Positions 52,232 through 63,491 of a stretch of DNA of 64,000 nucleotides are shown piece by piece. The position numbers and the translations under genes were made by a program. The notes beneath the pieces were generated by a model, which searched no databases, had not been told where the DNA came from, and worked only from the letters and a program-made list of their open reading frames with translations. Source of the stretch: Alteromonas sp. KUL42 (lineage in GTDB: Bacteria > Pseudomonadota > Gammaproteobacteria > Enterobacterales > Alteromonadaceae); contig NZ_BJKK01000019.1 in NCBI RefSeq assembly GCF_006538325.1, positions 1-64,000 on the forward strand, given 5' to 3'. The stretch's first letter is position 1. Every line of letters begins with the position of its first letter.

Positions 52232-53092
52232 ATGGCCAGCGGTAAAGAAATAAAAGGTAAGATTGGGAGTATCAAAAATACTCAAAAAATTACCAGTGCG
52301 ATGGAAATGGTTGCTGCGTCTAAAATGAAAAAGGCGCAGGAACGCATGGCCTCTGGTCGTCCATACGCACAAAATATGCTTAAAGTGATTGGTCACATTG
52401 CAAACGGTAACCTTGAATATCGCCACCCTTATTTGGAAGAGCGTGAAGTCAAGCGAGTCGGTTACATCGTGATTTCCACTGACCGAGGCTTATGTGGTGG
52501 TTTGAACACCAACGAATTTAAGCTTGTCACCCAAGACGTCAAAAAATGGCGTGATCAGGGTGTAGAAGTGGATTTTGCTGCATTAGGTTCGAAAGCGTGC
52601 TCGTTCTTCAACCGTTTTGGTGGCTCTTTGTTAGCTGCTGAATCAGGTTTAGGTGACAAGCCGACTGTGAGCGATGTAGTAGGTGTTGTGCGCGTTATGC
52701 TTAATGCGTATGACGAAGGTAAAATTGACCGAGTTTTCTTGGTATTCAATGACTTCGTTAACACCATGACACAGAAACCTGTGATCAATCAGTTATTGCC
52801 TTTGCCAAAGTCTCAAGACGAAGAATACAAGCATCGTTGGGACTACATCTACGAGCCAGATCCAAAAGAAATTTTGGAAGCACTAATGGTTCGTTACATT
52901 GAGTCTCAGGTATATCAGGGTGTTGTAGAAAACGCGGCGTCAGAACAAGCTGCGCGAATGGTTGCCATGAAGGCAGCAACCGACAATGCCGGTAACCTTA
53001 TTGATGAGTTACAACTGGTATATAACAAAGCGCGTCAAGCTGCAATCACACAAGAAATTAGTGAGATTGTTGGCGGTGCCGCAGCGGTGTAG
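52232..53092 (+). CDS. atpG: F0F1 ATP synthase subunit gamma
   Basis: The 286-residue central rotor shaft. N-terminal [32 protein letters not shown] and C-terminal [22 protein letters not shown] helix (here [19 protein letters not shown]) form the coiled coil inside F1. Confidence 0.98.
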   Translation: MASGKEIKGKIGSIKNTQKITSAMEMVAASKMKKAQERMASGRPYAQNMLKVIGHIANGNLEYRHPYLEEREVKRVGYIVISTDRGLCGGLNTNEFKLVTQDVKKWRDQGVEVDFAALGSKACSFFNRFGGSLLAAESGLGDKPTVSDVVGVVRVMLNAYDEGKIDRVFLVFNDFVNTMTQKPVINQLLPLPKSQDEEYKHRWDYIYEPDPKEILEALMVRYIESQVYQGVVENAASEQAARMVAMKAATDNAGNLIDELQLVYNKARQAAITQEISEIVGGAAAV

Positions 53093-53113
53093 GCAAAGGT
53101 TTAAAAAAGATAA

Positions 53114-54511
<1,398 letters not shown>

Positions 54512-54571
54512 TGAAAGGGCTAGCACTAGCTAGCCTTCCATCATGCTAACGTACCTAATCAGGAGGTTCAC

Positions 54572-54985
54572 ATGGCAATGACAGTACATTTGGACGTAGT
54601 AAGCGCAGAGAAGCAAATCTTCTCAGGTCGCGTTGAATCGATTCAAGTTACAGGTAGCGAAGGTGAACTGGGTATTCACCCAGGCCATGCGCCACTTATC
54701 TCTGCTATTAAACCTGGTATGGTGCGTTTGGTTAAACAGCACGGTGAAGAAGAAATGATCTATGTTGCTGGTGGTGTACTAGAAGTACAACCTGGTAACG
54801 TCACCGTTCTTGCTGATACTGCGGTTCGAGCTGAAGATCTTGACGAGCAGGCGGCAGAAGAAGCCAAACGACGTGCTGAAGAGCACATCGCCAACCCAGG
54901 CGCTGACTTTAATTATGCAGAAGCAGCTCTTGAGCTTGCCGAAGCAATTGCGCAACTTCGTCTTATTCAGAAGTTACGTAAATAA
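54572..54985 (+). CDS. atpC: F0F1 ATP synthase subunit epsilon
   Basis: A 137-residue subunit with the N-terminal beta-sandwich ([39 protein letters not shown]) and a C-terminal helical hairpin that can inhibit F1. Strong AGGAGG upstream. The operon ends here with a terminator 18 bases later. Confidence 0.97.
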   Translation: MAMTVHLDVVSAEKQIFSGRVESIQVTGSEGELGIHPGHAPLISAIKPGMVRLVKQHGEEEMIYVAGGVLEVQPGNVTVLADTAVRAEDLDEQAAEEAKRRAEEHIANPGADFNYAEAALELAEAIAQLRLIQKLRK

Positions 54986-55003
54986 GCGAGCAGCTAATTT
55001 GAA

Positions 55004-55029
55004 AAAACCCGCCTTTCAGCGGGTTTTTT
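55004..55029 (+). terminator. atp operon terminator
   Basis: AAAACCCGC-CTTTCA-GCGGGTTTT with further T residues. Confidence 0.92.
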
Positions 55030-55185
55030 ATTTTAAGTGCGAAAAACACTCATTCACATCTTCTTACGTTTAATAGTATTGCTTATTAACCATCTAATAG
55101 CTTATGGTTAGGCAGTTTGAAACAACGATGACGATTCAGCTTTACGATTTGATGCGCCTCAGTCATTGCGTAAACGAAGAGAATA

Positions 55186-56172
55186 ATGACGTTTAATGCC
55201 TATTCCAATATGCACAAAGGTGCTGCTGTTGGATTTCTCCCACTACTTACCACATTGATATTATTGTCAGTGCACTACTTTACAGGTGCGCTTACATGGC
55301 CGGATGTTGGCGATATACGAGCTCAGCGAGATTTTAATTCGGCTGTAGGTATGTCAGTTATAACAGGTTATTTCTGGTTTGCTTTGCGTCTTATGCATCA
55401 AAATGTAGCTAGTACACTTATTTCGTTGCTGGTAAAGGCCAATCAGTTAAGTCAATTTACTGCGCACCGTCAGCAGCTCTCTGCGCAATTTAAACATCAT
55501 ATTTTTAATGCCATGATAATCTCTATTATGGTAACGGTTGTTTATTGCGTCATTGAAGGTTTAATTGCGACGAAGCAAGAAGTTCACGTGTTGTTTCTTA
55601 CCGCTACTGCTGTGCCATTTTGGTTTCTCATATTCTTATTCTTGTTTCAGATTTCATCTAACATTAATTACCTAACCAAAAATGTTTTACCCAGCGCTGT
55701 TAGTGACAGTGATAGATTAAAGTCGATTATGACGATACTCAAATTAGGCACTACTAATAGCATTTTTGCGATGGGGGCGTTAGCGATATTCCCCATTTTT
55801 TGGCTTAAAAAGGATATCCCTTCTATTGATGTTCTCGTCGTCACATTCTTTACGGGCGTAGTTGCTCTGTATCTATTTCTTCCAGTTTTCAAATTGAGAG
55901 GTCTTCTAATTACTGAACAACAACTGGCGCTTGAGCACTTAGAAGAAGATATTAACAAAGGCATTAAACAATATGCCAAGAACATAACTTCGGCATCAAG
56001 CAGTTCTCTTGAGAGTATGGAAACCGAGAAAGAACGAATTTCCCAGATTACACGTAGTGCATTTGCGCTAAAAGATAAAGCGAGAGTGGCTGCGTGTGTC
56101 TTACTTATACCAATCTCTTGGGTAGTACTGATAATTATTGAATGGATAATTCAATTTCCCCTCTATCATTAG
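55186..56172 (+). CDS. polytopic membrane protein of unknown function
   Basis: A 328-residue protein with about six membrane helices: AAVGFLPLLTTLILLSVHY, a helix near 55-70, AMIISIMVTVVYCVIEGL, FLTATAVPFWFLIFLFLFQI, IFAMGALAIFPIFWL with VVTFFTGVVALYLFLPVF, and a final VAACVLLIPISWVVLIIIEWII. A charged cytoplasmic segment (LEHLEEDINKGIKQYAKN ... METEKERISQITR) lies before the last helix. No family recognised. AAGAG precedes the ATG. It stands alone after the atp operon. Confidence 0.7.
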   Translation: MTFNAYSNMHKGAAVGFLPLLTTLILLSVHYFTGALTWPDVGDIRAQRDFNSAVGMSVITGYFWFALRLMHQNVASTLISLLVKANQLSQFTAHRQQLSAQFKHHIFNAMIISIMVTVVYCVIEGLIATKQEVHVLFLTATAVPFWFLIFLFLFQISSNINYLTKNVLPSAVSDSDRLKSIMTILKLGTTNSIFAMGALAIFPIFWLKKDIPSIDVLVVTFFTGVVALYLFLPVFKLRGLLITEQQLALEHLEEDINKGIKQYAKNITSASSSSLESMETEKERISQITRSAFALKDKARVAACVLLIPISWVVLIIIEWIIQFPLYH

Positions 56173-56362
56173 TACGTACCTGTGTGTGCCTTCTATAAAC
56201 CACTCCCTTTTAAATAGTCTTATTAAGTGTTGCTAAAGAGTGTTGTGGTAAGCTTTCTTAAACTAGCTAAAGCGACGGCTGGTTCAGTACGATGAATAAT
56301 ATTGTTCAGAATGAAAAGCACTGATAAGGTAATTGTCTACAATTCAGACTTTAGGTTTCATT

Positions 56363-56962
56363 GTGAGAATATACGGCGACAAACGCTCAGGTAATTGCTA
56401 CAAACTTCAGTTATTACTGGCTTTACTGGATAAGAACTGTGAGTGGGTTGATATCGATATTATGAAAGGTGAGACAAGAACTGCGGCATTTCTAGAAAAG
56501 TCTCCAAACGGTAAAATTCCTATACTGGAGTTAGATGACGGCAGGACGCTTAGTGAATCAAATGCCATTATGCACTATGTGGCTGATAGCACCCCACTAA
56601 TTCCATCCTCTTCTTTTTCTCATGCGAAGCTTTTGCAATGGCAGTTCTTTGAACAATACAGTCACGAGCCCTATATCGCGGTTGCCCGATACATTAATGT
56701 GTATTTAGGTTTGCCCGAAGACAGAAAACAAGAGTTTGAATCTAAGCAAGCTGGTGGTTACCGCGCACTTGCTGTTATGGAACAACAACTAAAACAAACG
56801 CCTTTTCTACTTGGCGACAGATTGTCTTTAGCCGATATTTCATTGTTTGCATACACCCATGTTGCGCATGAAGGAGGCTTTGATTTGTCTGCCTACCCTG
56901 CTGTTCGGAATTGGCTTAGCTTAATACGGGAGCAAAATGGGTTTGTTCCTATGGAAAGCTAG
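56363..56962 (+). CDS. glutathione S-transferase family protein
   Basis: A 199-residue cytosolic GST. The thioredoxin-fold half has YGDKRSGNCYKLQLLLALL at the N-terminus (catalytic Ser/Cys region), the cis-proline NGKIPILEL and the glutathione gamma-Glu contact SESNAIMHYVA. The helical half ends LSLADISLFAYTHVAHEGGFDL. The GTG at 56363 fits the family N-terminus and has TTAGG upstream; a TTG at 56333 would add 10 residues. Substrate unknown. Confidence 0.88.
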   Translation: MRIYGDKRSGNCYKLQLLLALLDKNCEWVDIDIMKGETRTAAFLEKSPNGKIPILELDDGRTLSESNAIMHYVADSTPLIPSSSFSHAKLLQWQFFEQYSHEPYIAVARYINVYLGLPEDRKQEFESKQAGGYRALAVMEQQLKQTPFLLGDRLSLADISLFAYTHVAHEGGFDLSAYPAVRNWLSLIREQNGFVPMES

Positions 56963-56974
56963 TACTGGTAATAC

Positions 56975-57556
56975 TCAGGTCTTTCTTCGATGAGATATCG
57001 GTCCTTGCCAGTGTTCCTGCATAGCAGTTTGTAAGTCGTAGAGTGCAGACATATCACGTTGGCAGATACATGAAATGCTATGTGCCGCCGCCTCTAGTGT
57101 AGAAAGCGCATGGGGTAATGAAGTATGGCGAATGGCGTATTGAGAAGGTGTTGCATTAGAAAAATGATAAGACGGTAACGTTTGTAACCAAGGAGATCGC
57201 TTTACTATACCGAAAGCTTGCTTCCAGCTGCCATCAATGAGAATTAGTGTTCTATAGTGTTGTTTTTGTGTTCTAGGCAAGTCTTCTAGCGCAGTACTGT
57301 TTTCGCTTGGGTAAATCAACGCGGTGGTTTGTTTACAAGAAGATTGCGCAAGTGTGTGCATGGCGTCAGCATTATCTGACAAAACAACACATGCTGAAGG
57401 AATACACATAGTCACAAGCCGCGCGGTATTCTTAGCGTGAGTGGCTTCTTTTGGGTGTTGAATGATAATGACATTCAAAGGGACTGAAATGTTTTTGATA
57501 TGCTTACAGACGCATGTATTTATTGGATAGTGGCATTGTTCACAGTAAGCGCGCAT
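56975..57556 (-). CDS. tapT: DTW-domain tRNA-uridine aminocarboxypropyltransferase
   Basis: A 193-residue DTW-domain (YfiP-like) protein; characterised members add the acp group to U47 of tRNA from SAM. The N-terminal zinc motif is CEQCHYPINTCVC. The catalytic-region motif reads LIDGSWKQAFG where the family name motif has T before W, so S replaces T. Start ATG 57556 is preferred; the longer frame (57718) overlaps the divergent ATL gene antisense and has no similarity. Confidence 0.85.
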   Translation of the reverse strand: MRAYCEQCHYPINTCVCKHIKNISVPLNVIIIQHPKEATHAKNTARLVTMCIPSACVVLSDNADAMHTLAQSSCKQTTALIYPSENSTALEDLPRTQKQHYRTLILIDGSWKQAFGIVKRSPWLQTLPSYHFSNATPSQYAIRHTSLPHALSTLEAAAHSISCICQRDMSALYDLQTAMQEHWQGPISHRRKT

Positions 57557-57603
57557 AGTAGAGATACTTTGTGAAATTATTGCAAAAAGGGCAGTAACAC
57601 ATA

Positions 57604-57942
57604 ATGAGTGATCATACCGTACATGAACGCGTGGTGAAAACGTTACGTGTTGTACCTGTGGGTGTTGTTGTGAGCTATGGGCAGTTAGCCGACTATTGCG
57701 GCCTACCTGGTAGAGCAAGAATGATGGGTAAGTGTTTGAGAGAAATTAAGGGGAAGCACAATTGGCACCGCGTAGTGAGGGCCGACGGAAAAATAGCATT
57801 TCCCGCTGGAAGTGAGAAAGCGCACGAGCAGCGACAACGTTTACAAGAAGAAGGTGTTGTCGTGAGCAATAACAAAATTAATATGAAGAAATTTGGTTGG
57901 AAGCCTGATTTACACACTATACTTTTAGAGATGGAGTTTTAA
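57604..57942 (+). CDS. MGMT-like alkyltransferase-like protein (ATL)
   Basis: A 112-residue ATL. The Ada/MGMT DNA-binding wedge is present (VVSYGQLADYCGLPGRARMMGKCLREI). The active-site PCHRV of true methyltransferases is replaced by NWHRVV, with tryptophan in place of the acceptor cysteine. ATLs bind O6-alkylguanine lesions and recruit nucleotide excision repair. It is divergent from tapT, with 47 bases between. Confidence 0.92.
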   Translation: MSDHTVHERVVKTLRVVPVGVVVSYGQLADYCGLPGRARMMGKCLREIKGKHNWHRVVRADGKIAFPAGSEKAHEQRQRLQEEGVVVSNNKINMKKFGWKPDLHTILLEMEF

Positions 57943-58037
57943 CCATTGGTTCAATAATCGTGTAGGTCTTACTAGCTTAGAGTTAGCTATCTACGCGCTA
58001 TTTTTTATTAATATTGGTTGAAGTGCACAATACAAAA

Positions 58038-59237
58038 ATGATTAAAACAATAACTATAGAAGAATTAAAACCAGGTATGTTTGTTCATAAAATTGTTGAA
58101 CAAAAAGGTGACTTGTCAGTAAAAAGTCAAGGGCGAGTATCTTCTATAGAAATGGTTAACGTATTAAAAAAACGAGGGGTGAAAACACTAGCTATTGATA
58201 CAGAAAAAGCCTTCACACCTGAAACCAAAGAAGATATTCCCGCAGAAAAAACTGCGCCCGAGCCCGTTACTACGCCCGCGGAAAAAGTGAAAAAAGTATC
58301 ACTTGAAAATGAGTTAGCGAGAGCTTCAAAACTTCATGCGCAGGGTAAAGAAATCCAACGTATTCTGCAAACGAACTTGCAAAAAGAAATGCCCTTCGAT
58401 GGCAGTATACCCAAAGAATTTTCTAACAAGTTAGTCGAGTCTGTTGATAGAAACCCAGATGCACTTTTGTGCCTTACTCAAATACGAGAAAAGGATGACT
58501 ACCTATTAGAGCACTCATTAAACGTAGCAATACTTTTGGCTAATTTTGCTAAGTTTTTAGGTATGTCAGAGGAAGAAGTACAAGACCTATCATATGCTGG
58601 TTTTCTTCATGATTTAGGGAAAATTAAGATACCCGATGAGATTCTACACAAGCCAGGAAAACTGACAGTTAGTGAAATGGAAATCATGAAAAAGCATGTG
58701 CAGTACGGTGTTGATCATCTTAAAGAAACGGACTTAGATGAAGCATTAATACAAGCGATCGGAGAGCACCACGAGCGTTTAGATGGTCGCGGGTATCCTT
58801 ATGGAAGAAAAGGTGATGAAATCAGTAATGCAGGACGTATGCTTGCTGTTGCTGATATGTACGATGCATTGACAGCAGATAGGGTATATAAAGCAGGTAT
58901 GTCGAGCAAAAAAGCCTTTGCCGTATTAATGAATGAATCACCTGTGCGCTTAGACAAATACTACGTCCAGCAATTCATAAAGTGCTTGGGCGTTTATCCC
59001 GTGGGGAGCTTAGTCATGCTATCGAATGAAAGGCTGGCTATGGTATTACAGCAAAATGATTCCCCATTTATGCCGGTGGTCAAGGTGTTCTATTCGGTTA
59101 AGCAAGGGCATTACCTAACCCCAAAAGACGTGGACCTTTCTCAAGAAAAAACGGTAACTGTTACAAAAGCTGTTATAGCCTCCGAGTACAACATCGACAT
59201 TAACGCTTTTTTTGAACGTTCAGTTTCAATTGGCTAG
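58038..59237 (+). CDS. HD-GYP domain cyclic-di-GMP phosphodiesterase
   Basis: A 399-residue protein. N-terminal DUF3391-type domain (IKTITIEELKPGMFVHKI ... VLKKRGVKTLAID), a proline/lysine-rich linker, then HD-GYP. The metal motif is HDLGKIKIPDEILHKPGKLT, HxxxxDGxGYP appears as HHERLDGRGYP, and ADMYDALTADRVYK follows. It probably hydrolyses cyclic di-GMP to GMP. ATG 58038 best fits the family. TTG 58014 and GTG 58023 are alternatives and no start has a strong ribosome site. Confidence 0.9.
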   Translation: MIKTITIEELKPGMFVHKIVEQKGDLSVKSQGRVSSIEMVNVLKKRGVKTLAIDTEKAFTPETKEDIPAEKTAPEPVTTPAEKVKKVSLENELARASKLHAQGKEIQRILQTNLQKEMPFDGSIPKEFSNKLVESVDRNPDALLCLTQIREKDDYLLEHSLNVAILLANFAKFLGMSEEEVQDLSYAGFLHDLGKIKIPDEILHKPGKLTVSEMEIMKKHVQYGVDHLKETDLDEALIQAIGEHHERLDGRGYPYGRKGDEISNAGRMLAVADMYDALTADRVYKAGMSSKKAFAVLMNESPVRLDKYYVQQFIKCLGVYPVGSLVMLSNERLAMVLQQNDSPFMPVVKVFYSVKQGHYLTPKDVDLSQEKTVTVTKAVIASEYNIDINAFFERSVSIG

Positions 59238-59601
59238 TAATGTCTGTTTAAAGTAACACACTGTACAATTTACAGAGTGTTCGAGCAGCAATTCCCATAC
59301 TCTCATACGTTGTTTGTTAATCCTATATTCAGGTTTTACTGAGTAATATGGGTTTAGTTCTGCGGTACATGGGCTCTATTCACTCTAAGTTACTGTAAGT
59401 TAGTACATATTAGGTTTTTCATAAGTTGCCAAATGAGCATTGGCGTACACCGCGAACGTTTCAAAAATTGAATTGTCTCAATGGAATAATTTTTGCTGAC
59501 GTAATATTTAGTGTAACAAGATTAATTGATACTACGTATGGAACTGCGTTATACAGACGCTACCTGCGTGAAAAGCTCGCAAAATGCAATAAGAGGATGT
59601 T
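59238..59601. other. gene-free stretch upstream of the OmpA-like lipoprotein
   Basis: 364 bases. An imperfect hairpin AACACACTGT/ACAGAGTGTT (one A-A mismatch, about 59257-59283) may end the HD-GYP transcript. Near the right end TTGCTG (about 59493) and TATTTA could be promoter elements. No reading frame or other element is convincing. Confidence 0.35.
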
Positions 59602-60231
59602 ATGAAAAAGACATTAGCTGTAGGTTTAATAGCTGCTTCTTTAACAGTAGCGGGTTGTGCAAACAACCCAAACAACACACAAAAAGGTGCTGCAATTGGC
59701 GCGGTTGTCGGCGCATTATTAGGCAAAGCAACTGGTGATAACGATAAAAGTCGATATGCGTGGGGAGCTGCTGTCGGAGCTATTGCAGGTGGTGCGATTG
59801 GAAATTATATGGACAAGCAGGAAGAAGAGCTTCGCAATGAGCTTTCTGACTCAGGGGTTCAAGTTGTGCGAGAAGGCGATAACCTGCGCTTAATCATGCC
59901 CGGTGATATTACCTTTGCTACAAATAGTTCGACTATCAGCCCTAATTTCAATCCTGTGCTGCAAGACGTCGCCAAAGTAGTAAATAATTACGAAAAGACA
60001 GTCTTGCTAATTAAAGGTCATACTGATGACACGGGTTCAGAACAGTATAACCAGACATTATCTGAGCGTCGCGCTGGCTCAGTTAAGGCGTTACTGATGA
60101 ACTATTCAGTGAACCCAACACGCATTACTACTGTTGGTATGGGTGAATATGCGCCTAAAGTACCCAATGACAGTGCGGCTAACCGTTCTATTAACCGCCG
60201 TGTCGAAATGGAAATCCAGCCATTAACCTAA
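59602..60231 (+). CDS. OmpA-family lipoprotein (YiaD-like)
   Basis: A 209-residue precursor with lipoprotein signal KKTLAVGLIAASLTVAGC (lipobox VAGC). It has a glycine-zipper region (GAAIGAVVGALLGKATG ... GAAVGAIAGGAIGNYMDKQ) and a C-terminal OmpA domain that binds peptidoglycan (IKGHTDDTGSEQYNQTLSERRAGSV, with the conserved Asp and Arg). Strong AAGAGGATG ribosome site. Followed by a terminator. Confidence 0.93.
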   Translation: MKKTLAVGLIAASLTVAGCANNPNNTQKGAAIGAVVGALLGKATGDNDKSRYAWGAAVGAIAGGAIGNYMDKQEEELRNELSDSGVQVVREGDNLRLIMPGDITFATNSSTISPNFNPVLQDVAKVVNNYEKTVLLIKGHTDDTGSEQYNQTLSERRAGSVKALLMNYSVNPTRITTVGMGEYAPKVPNDSAANRSINRRVEMEIQPLT

Positions 60232-60275
60232 TGTAGTAGGTTAACTGTTGAGTACAGAATTAAATATATGAATAG

Positions 60276-60306
60276 AAAGCCACCTTAGTGTGGCTTTATT
60301 ATTTTT
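60276..60306 (+). terminator. terminator of the OmpA-like lipoprotein gene
   Basis: AAAGCCAC-CTTAGT-GTGGCTTT then ATTATTTTT. It overlaps the stop codon of the convergent gene. Confidence 0.8.
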
Positions 60307-60772
60307 GCGAAAGCGCTTTTATTTGTTTCGCCACATCGCTTGCAATGCTATTGGGGATTGGTATGGTTAAGTGGTATTGACTTACTTTCCACGTATTACC
60401 TTCTTTTACTAATACGCCAGTACCACGGGTTTCCCCTAGCTTTTCATTGTGAAGTAGTTCATCAAACCACGCCACGTCTTCATTTGGTGAGAAATAAACA
60501 TGTCGTGTCGTGGGTGTATACGTCCAACCAGTACCTTTATCGAAATGGGGCTTTGCGTATTGCATAAAAGCATCTTTAGTCCACACTTCAGATGCGTCAG
60601 TACCGATGAATATAGCGTCGTCATGATACACATTGAAATAGGCGTCGAAATTGGCCTCAGAGGCATGTCGGTGAAGACCATTTAAAACAAAGTCAACAGC
60701 TTTACTATTTTCATCAGCAAAACACGGTTTTACGAGTACGAGAAAAAGTGCACAAAGAAATACGGCTTTCAT
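60299..60772 (-). CDS. exported NTF2-like (SnoaL/DUF4440-type) protein
   Basis: A 157-residue protein with a signal peptide (KAVFLCALFLVLVKPCFA) and an NTF2-like cone fold: NGLHRHASEANFDAYFNVYHDDAIFIGTDASEVW ... DVAWFDELLHNEK ... GTGVLVKEGNTWKVSQYHLTIPIPN. Function unknown. The frame continues upstream to an ATG at 60817 encoding FHVKH; that ATG is part of a parS site, and the signal peptide shows the true start is 60772. Confidence 0.82.
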   Translation of the reverse strand: MKAVFLCALFLVLVKPCFADENSKAVDFVLNGLHRHASEANFDAYFNVYHDDAIFIGTDASEVWTKDAFMQYAKPHFDKGTGWTYTPTTRHVYFSPNEDVAWFDELLHNEKLGETRGTGVLVKEGNTWKVSQYHLTIPIPNSIASDVAKQIKALSQK

Positions 60773-60800
60773 TAGTAATCCCTTTTTTCTTATAGGTTTA

Positions 60801-60816
60801 TGTTTCACATGAAACA
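60801..60816. other. parS: parS site 3 (one mismatch)
   Basis: TGTTTCACATGAAACA differs at one base from the ParB consensus. It is intergenic, about 17.8 kb from oriC on the opposite side from sites 1 and 2. Confidence 0.85.
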
Positions 60817-60856
60817 AATAGCGGGCTTGATCGCTATAAGCTTATCGCTAAGACGA

Positions 60857-61858
60857 TTAGCCTTCAAATTTCAGGGTTGATTCACGTATTACCAAGGTTG
60901 GTTCAAACAATCGTTGGACCATTTTCTTTTGACCATACACTTTATTTAGAATGTAGTTAGCTGACATTTCAGCCATTTCGTAAATCGGGTTACTTACCGT
61001 TGTTAGGCGGGGATAAACATGGTGTGCAAACACTACGTCATCGAAACCGACAATAGACAAGTCTTGAGGTAGACTCATACCTAAGTCACGTGCGCAGCTA
61101 ATTGCTCCAGAGGCCATCCAATCATTTGCGCATACTAACGCAGAGAATGGCACATCCCGCGCAAGTAATTCTAATAGGCCAGCTTTACCGTCTTCTTCTT
61201 GGTAGTCGCCGTTATAAATCAGTTGCGTACTGATAGGAATTCCCACTTCAGCCAAAGCCCGTTTATGCCCTGCCAAACGTTGTGATGCATCGTTTTTCTC
61301 GGTAGGCCCTGAGATATAAGCTATGTTCTTGTGACCAAGTTCTATTAAATGGCGGGTGGCAAGGTATCCACCTTGTTCATTGTTTAATGTAGTACAAGCA
61401 TCAGCAATACCATCGATTTGGCGGTTAACTAACGCAATTGGCATTTTGGTGTTGTTTATTTCTAGAAGGTACTCATCCGACAGCGCCTCAGCGTGCATGA
61501 TAAGTGCGTCGCAATTTCTGCTTATTAAGAATTCTACGGCGTCTTTTTCTGTAGCCAAACAATTTCTGCCAACAGTAATAATGACATGCTTATCTGCCGC
61601 ACGTAGTGTCGATTCTACCGCTTGCATCAAATCACCAAAGAAAGGTGCGTTAAGCTCTGGTACAAGTACACCAATACTATCGGTTCGGCTGTTTGCCAAC
61701 GAACGTGCAACTGAGTTAGGGCGGTAATTAAGTTCCTTTACCGCCTGCTCTACCCGCTCTTTAAGTGCTTGGTTAACTGTCGACTTGCCATTAAGTACAC
61801 GAGACACTGTTGATAAAGAGACGCCAGCACGCTCTGCAACTTGGTATATGGTAGCCAT
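60857..61858 (-). CDS. LacI/GalR family transcription regulator
   Basis: A 333-residue repressor. HTH ATIYQVAERAGVSLSTVSRVLNGKSTVNQALKERV, hinge YRPNSVARSLAN, then a periplasmic-binding-protein-like sugar sensor (IGVLVPELNAPFFGDLM, SALVCANDWMASGAI, DLSIVGFDDVVFAHHVYPRLTTV). The start at 61858 gives the standard N-terminus. It lies downstream of a GPH symporter and a GH1 glucosidase, so it probably controls beta-glucoside use, like AscG or CelR types. Effector not known. Confidence 0.93.
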   Translation of the reverse strand: MATIYQVAERAGVSLSTVSRVLNGKSTVNQALKERVEQAVKELNYRPNSVARSLANSRTDSIGVLVPELNAPFFGDLMQAVESTLRAADKHVIITVGRNCLATEKDAVEFLISRNCDALIMHAEALSDEYLLEINNTKMPIALVNRQIDGIADACTTLNNEQGGYLATRHLIELGHKNIAYISGPTEKNDASQRLAGHKRALAEVGIPISTQLIYNGDYQEEDGKAGLLELLARDVPFSALVCANDWMASGAISCARDLGMSLPQDLSIVGFDDVVFAHHVYPRLTTVSNPIYEMAEMSANYILNKVYGQKKMVQRLFEPTLVIRESTLKFEG

Positions 61859-61907
61859 GCAATACAACCTCGCAATGTTTAGGCACTATGTATAATACAA
61901 CTATGCA

Positions 61908-63476
61908 TTATGCCGTTATTGGCACGGGTTCGCCACGTCGCATACGCAATGCCTGTGTAACTTCTTGCTGTTTCTTATCGTCTAAAGGGTAAAAATAAAT
62001 TAACAGTGCCCCTACTAGACCAAAGCACGCTGGTATCCAACTCATAAGCGATTTCATACCAGGAAGTGCTTCAGCAATAGTACTTGCATCCAAACCATTG
62101 TAGCCATAACTACCGAGTACCAATAATACTAATGCACCGGCAAATCCTCCACCGGTTTTTTGCACAAAAGACCCTGCCGAATACACCAGCCCTGTGGCTC
62201 TTCTGCCGGTTTTGTATTCACTATAATCGGCGGCATCGCCAAGCATAGAAAAGAATAATGTGGGCAAAATGGCGGCAAAAAATTCGGCGCTACAGCCTAA
62301 TATGAATATGCTAGTGGCATTTCCTTGTGGTACAAAATATATACCTGATGTAAGTAGGCTGCTGGCAATGAGGGCAATGATAAACAGTGGTTTTCTACCA
62401 AAATATGATGCTAATTTGTGGGTTGCTAACGCGCCCAAAATAGACACCACTAATAGTGCAATAAAGAAGTAGCCTGTTAATATTTCATTGCCTATGTAGT
62501 ATTTGAAGTAATAGGCTATAACGCCATACTTTATCCCGTTAAACATCATGGTTAAAAAACCCATTCCCAAAAGAATCAACCATGGCTTATTAGAGAGCAG
62601 GTCAATTACATCCTGTTGAACGCGGCTGTTTTGGCTAGCTGGGCGTTTAATGAGTTTTCTTATCGCAAAGGTAGTAATCAGCATTACCGCAACGAAGACA
62701 GCACCGGTAATCGCATTTCGATAATAGAAAAACGCAGTGATCGCACCTAGCGGGAACAAGATCAATGGCAATTGGCGAGTTAAATCGCGCAGTTCATTTA
62801 GAAGTGAAGGTGAGCTGGCGTTTAATACATCGTTTGATTTGCCTATTTCTGTGTTAACTCTCTCTTTTGTGGTGAATACGGTAATAAGCATAAGGACCAC
62901 CAGTAAAAGCGCAAATAGCCACATGGTGTATTGATAACCTAGTGCTGGCTTCCCGTCGCCCAATAGTTCTACTAGCATAGGCAGACAGCCCATTACTAAT
63001 AATCCACCTAAAAATGCGCCCGCGAAGCGATAGCCAGACAAGCTAGTACGTTCTTTATCATCGCTTGTCATAACCCCCATAAGGGCAGAATAAGGTACAT
63101 TGTTTACAGTGTATGCAAGGGTTAAACCCAGGTAAGTAAGGTAAGCGTAAACGAGTTTTCCTGTGTATGATAAGTCAGGAGTCGTGAAACACAAGATCAT
63201 GAATAGCCCTAAAAACGGCGTTGAACCTAATATCCAGGGCCTAAATTTACCCATTTTGGTTTGGGTTCTGTCGGCAATCATACCCATGATAATGTCTGTT
63301 ACACCATCGGATAAACGTACAACCAAAAATAGCATGGCTGCTGCCGCAGCCGTAATGCCAAACGTGTCAGTGTAGAAAACAGCAAGGTAAGCAAGTGCTC
63401 CACGCCATACTAAATTTGCCGCTGCGTCGCCTAAGCCGTAACCTACTTTTTCACGTAATGTTAGTGAGTACTTCAT
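61908..63476 (-). CDS. GPH-family sugar:cation symporter
   Basis: A 522-residue, 12-helix transporter of the glycoside-pentoside-hexuronide family (MelB-like). It begins SLTLREKVGYGLGDAAANLVWRGALAYLAVFYTDTFGI, with RLSDGVTDIIMGMIADRTQTKMGKFRPWIL as the conserved cation/sugar segment and EYKTGRRATGLVYSAGSFVQKTGGGFAGA near the end. It presumably imports cellobiose or another beta-glucoside for the upstream GH1 enzyme, 15 bases away. Confidence 0.93.
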   Translation of the reverse strand: MKYSLTLREKVGYGLGDAAANLVWRGALAYLAVFYTDTFGITAAAAAMLFLVVRLSDGVTDIIMGMIADRTQTKMGKFRPWILGSTPFLGLFMILCFTTPDLSYTGKLVYAYLTYLGLTLAYTVNNVPYSALMGVMTSDDKERTSLSGYRFAGAFLGGLLVMGCLPMLVELLGDGKPALGYQYTMWLFALLLVVLMLITVFTTKERVNTEIGKSNDVLNASSPSLLNELRDLTRQLPLILFPLGAITAFFYYRNAITGAVFVAVMLITTFAIRKLIKRPASQNSRVQQDVIDLLSNKPWLILLGMGFLTMMFNGIKYGVIAYYFKYYIGNEILTGYFFIALLVVSILGALATHKLASYFGRKPLFIIALIASSLLTSGIYFVPQGNATSIFILGCSAEFFAAILPTLFFSMLGDAADYSEYKTGRRATGLVYSAGSFVQKTGGGFAGALVLLVLGSYGYNGLDASTIAEALPGMKSLMSWIPACFGLVGALLIYFYPLDDKKQQEVTQALRMRRGEPVPITA

Positions 63477-63491
63477 TTGAGTATCTCCACG

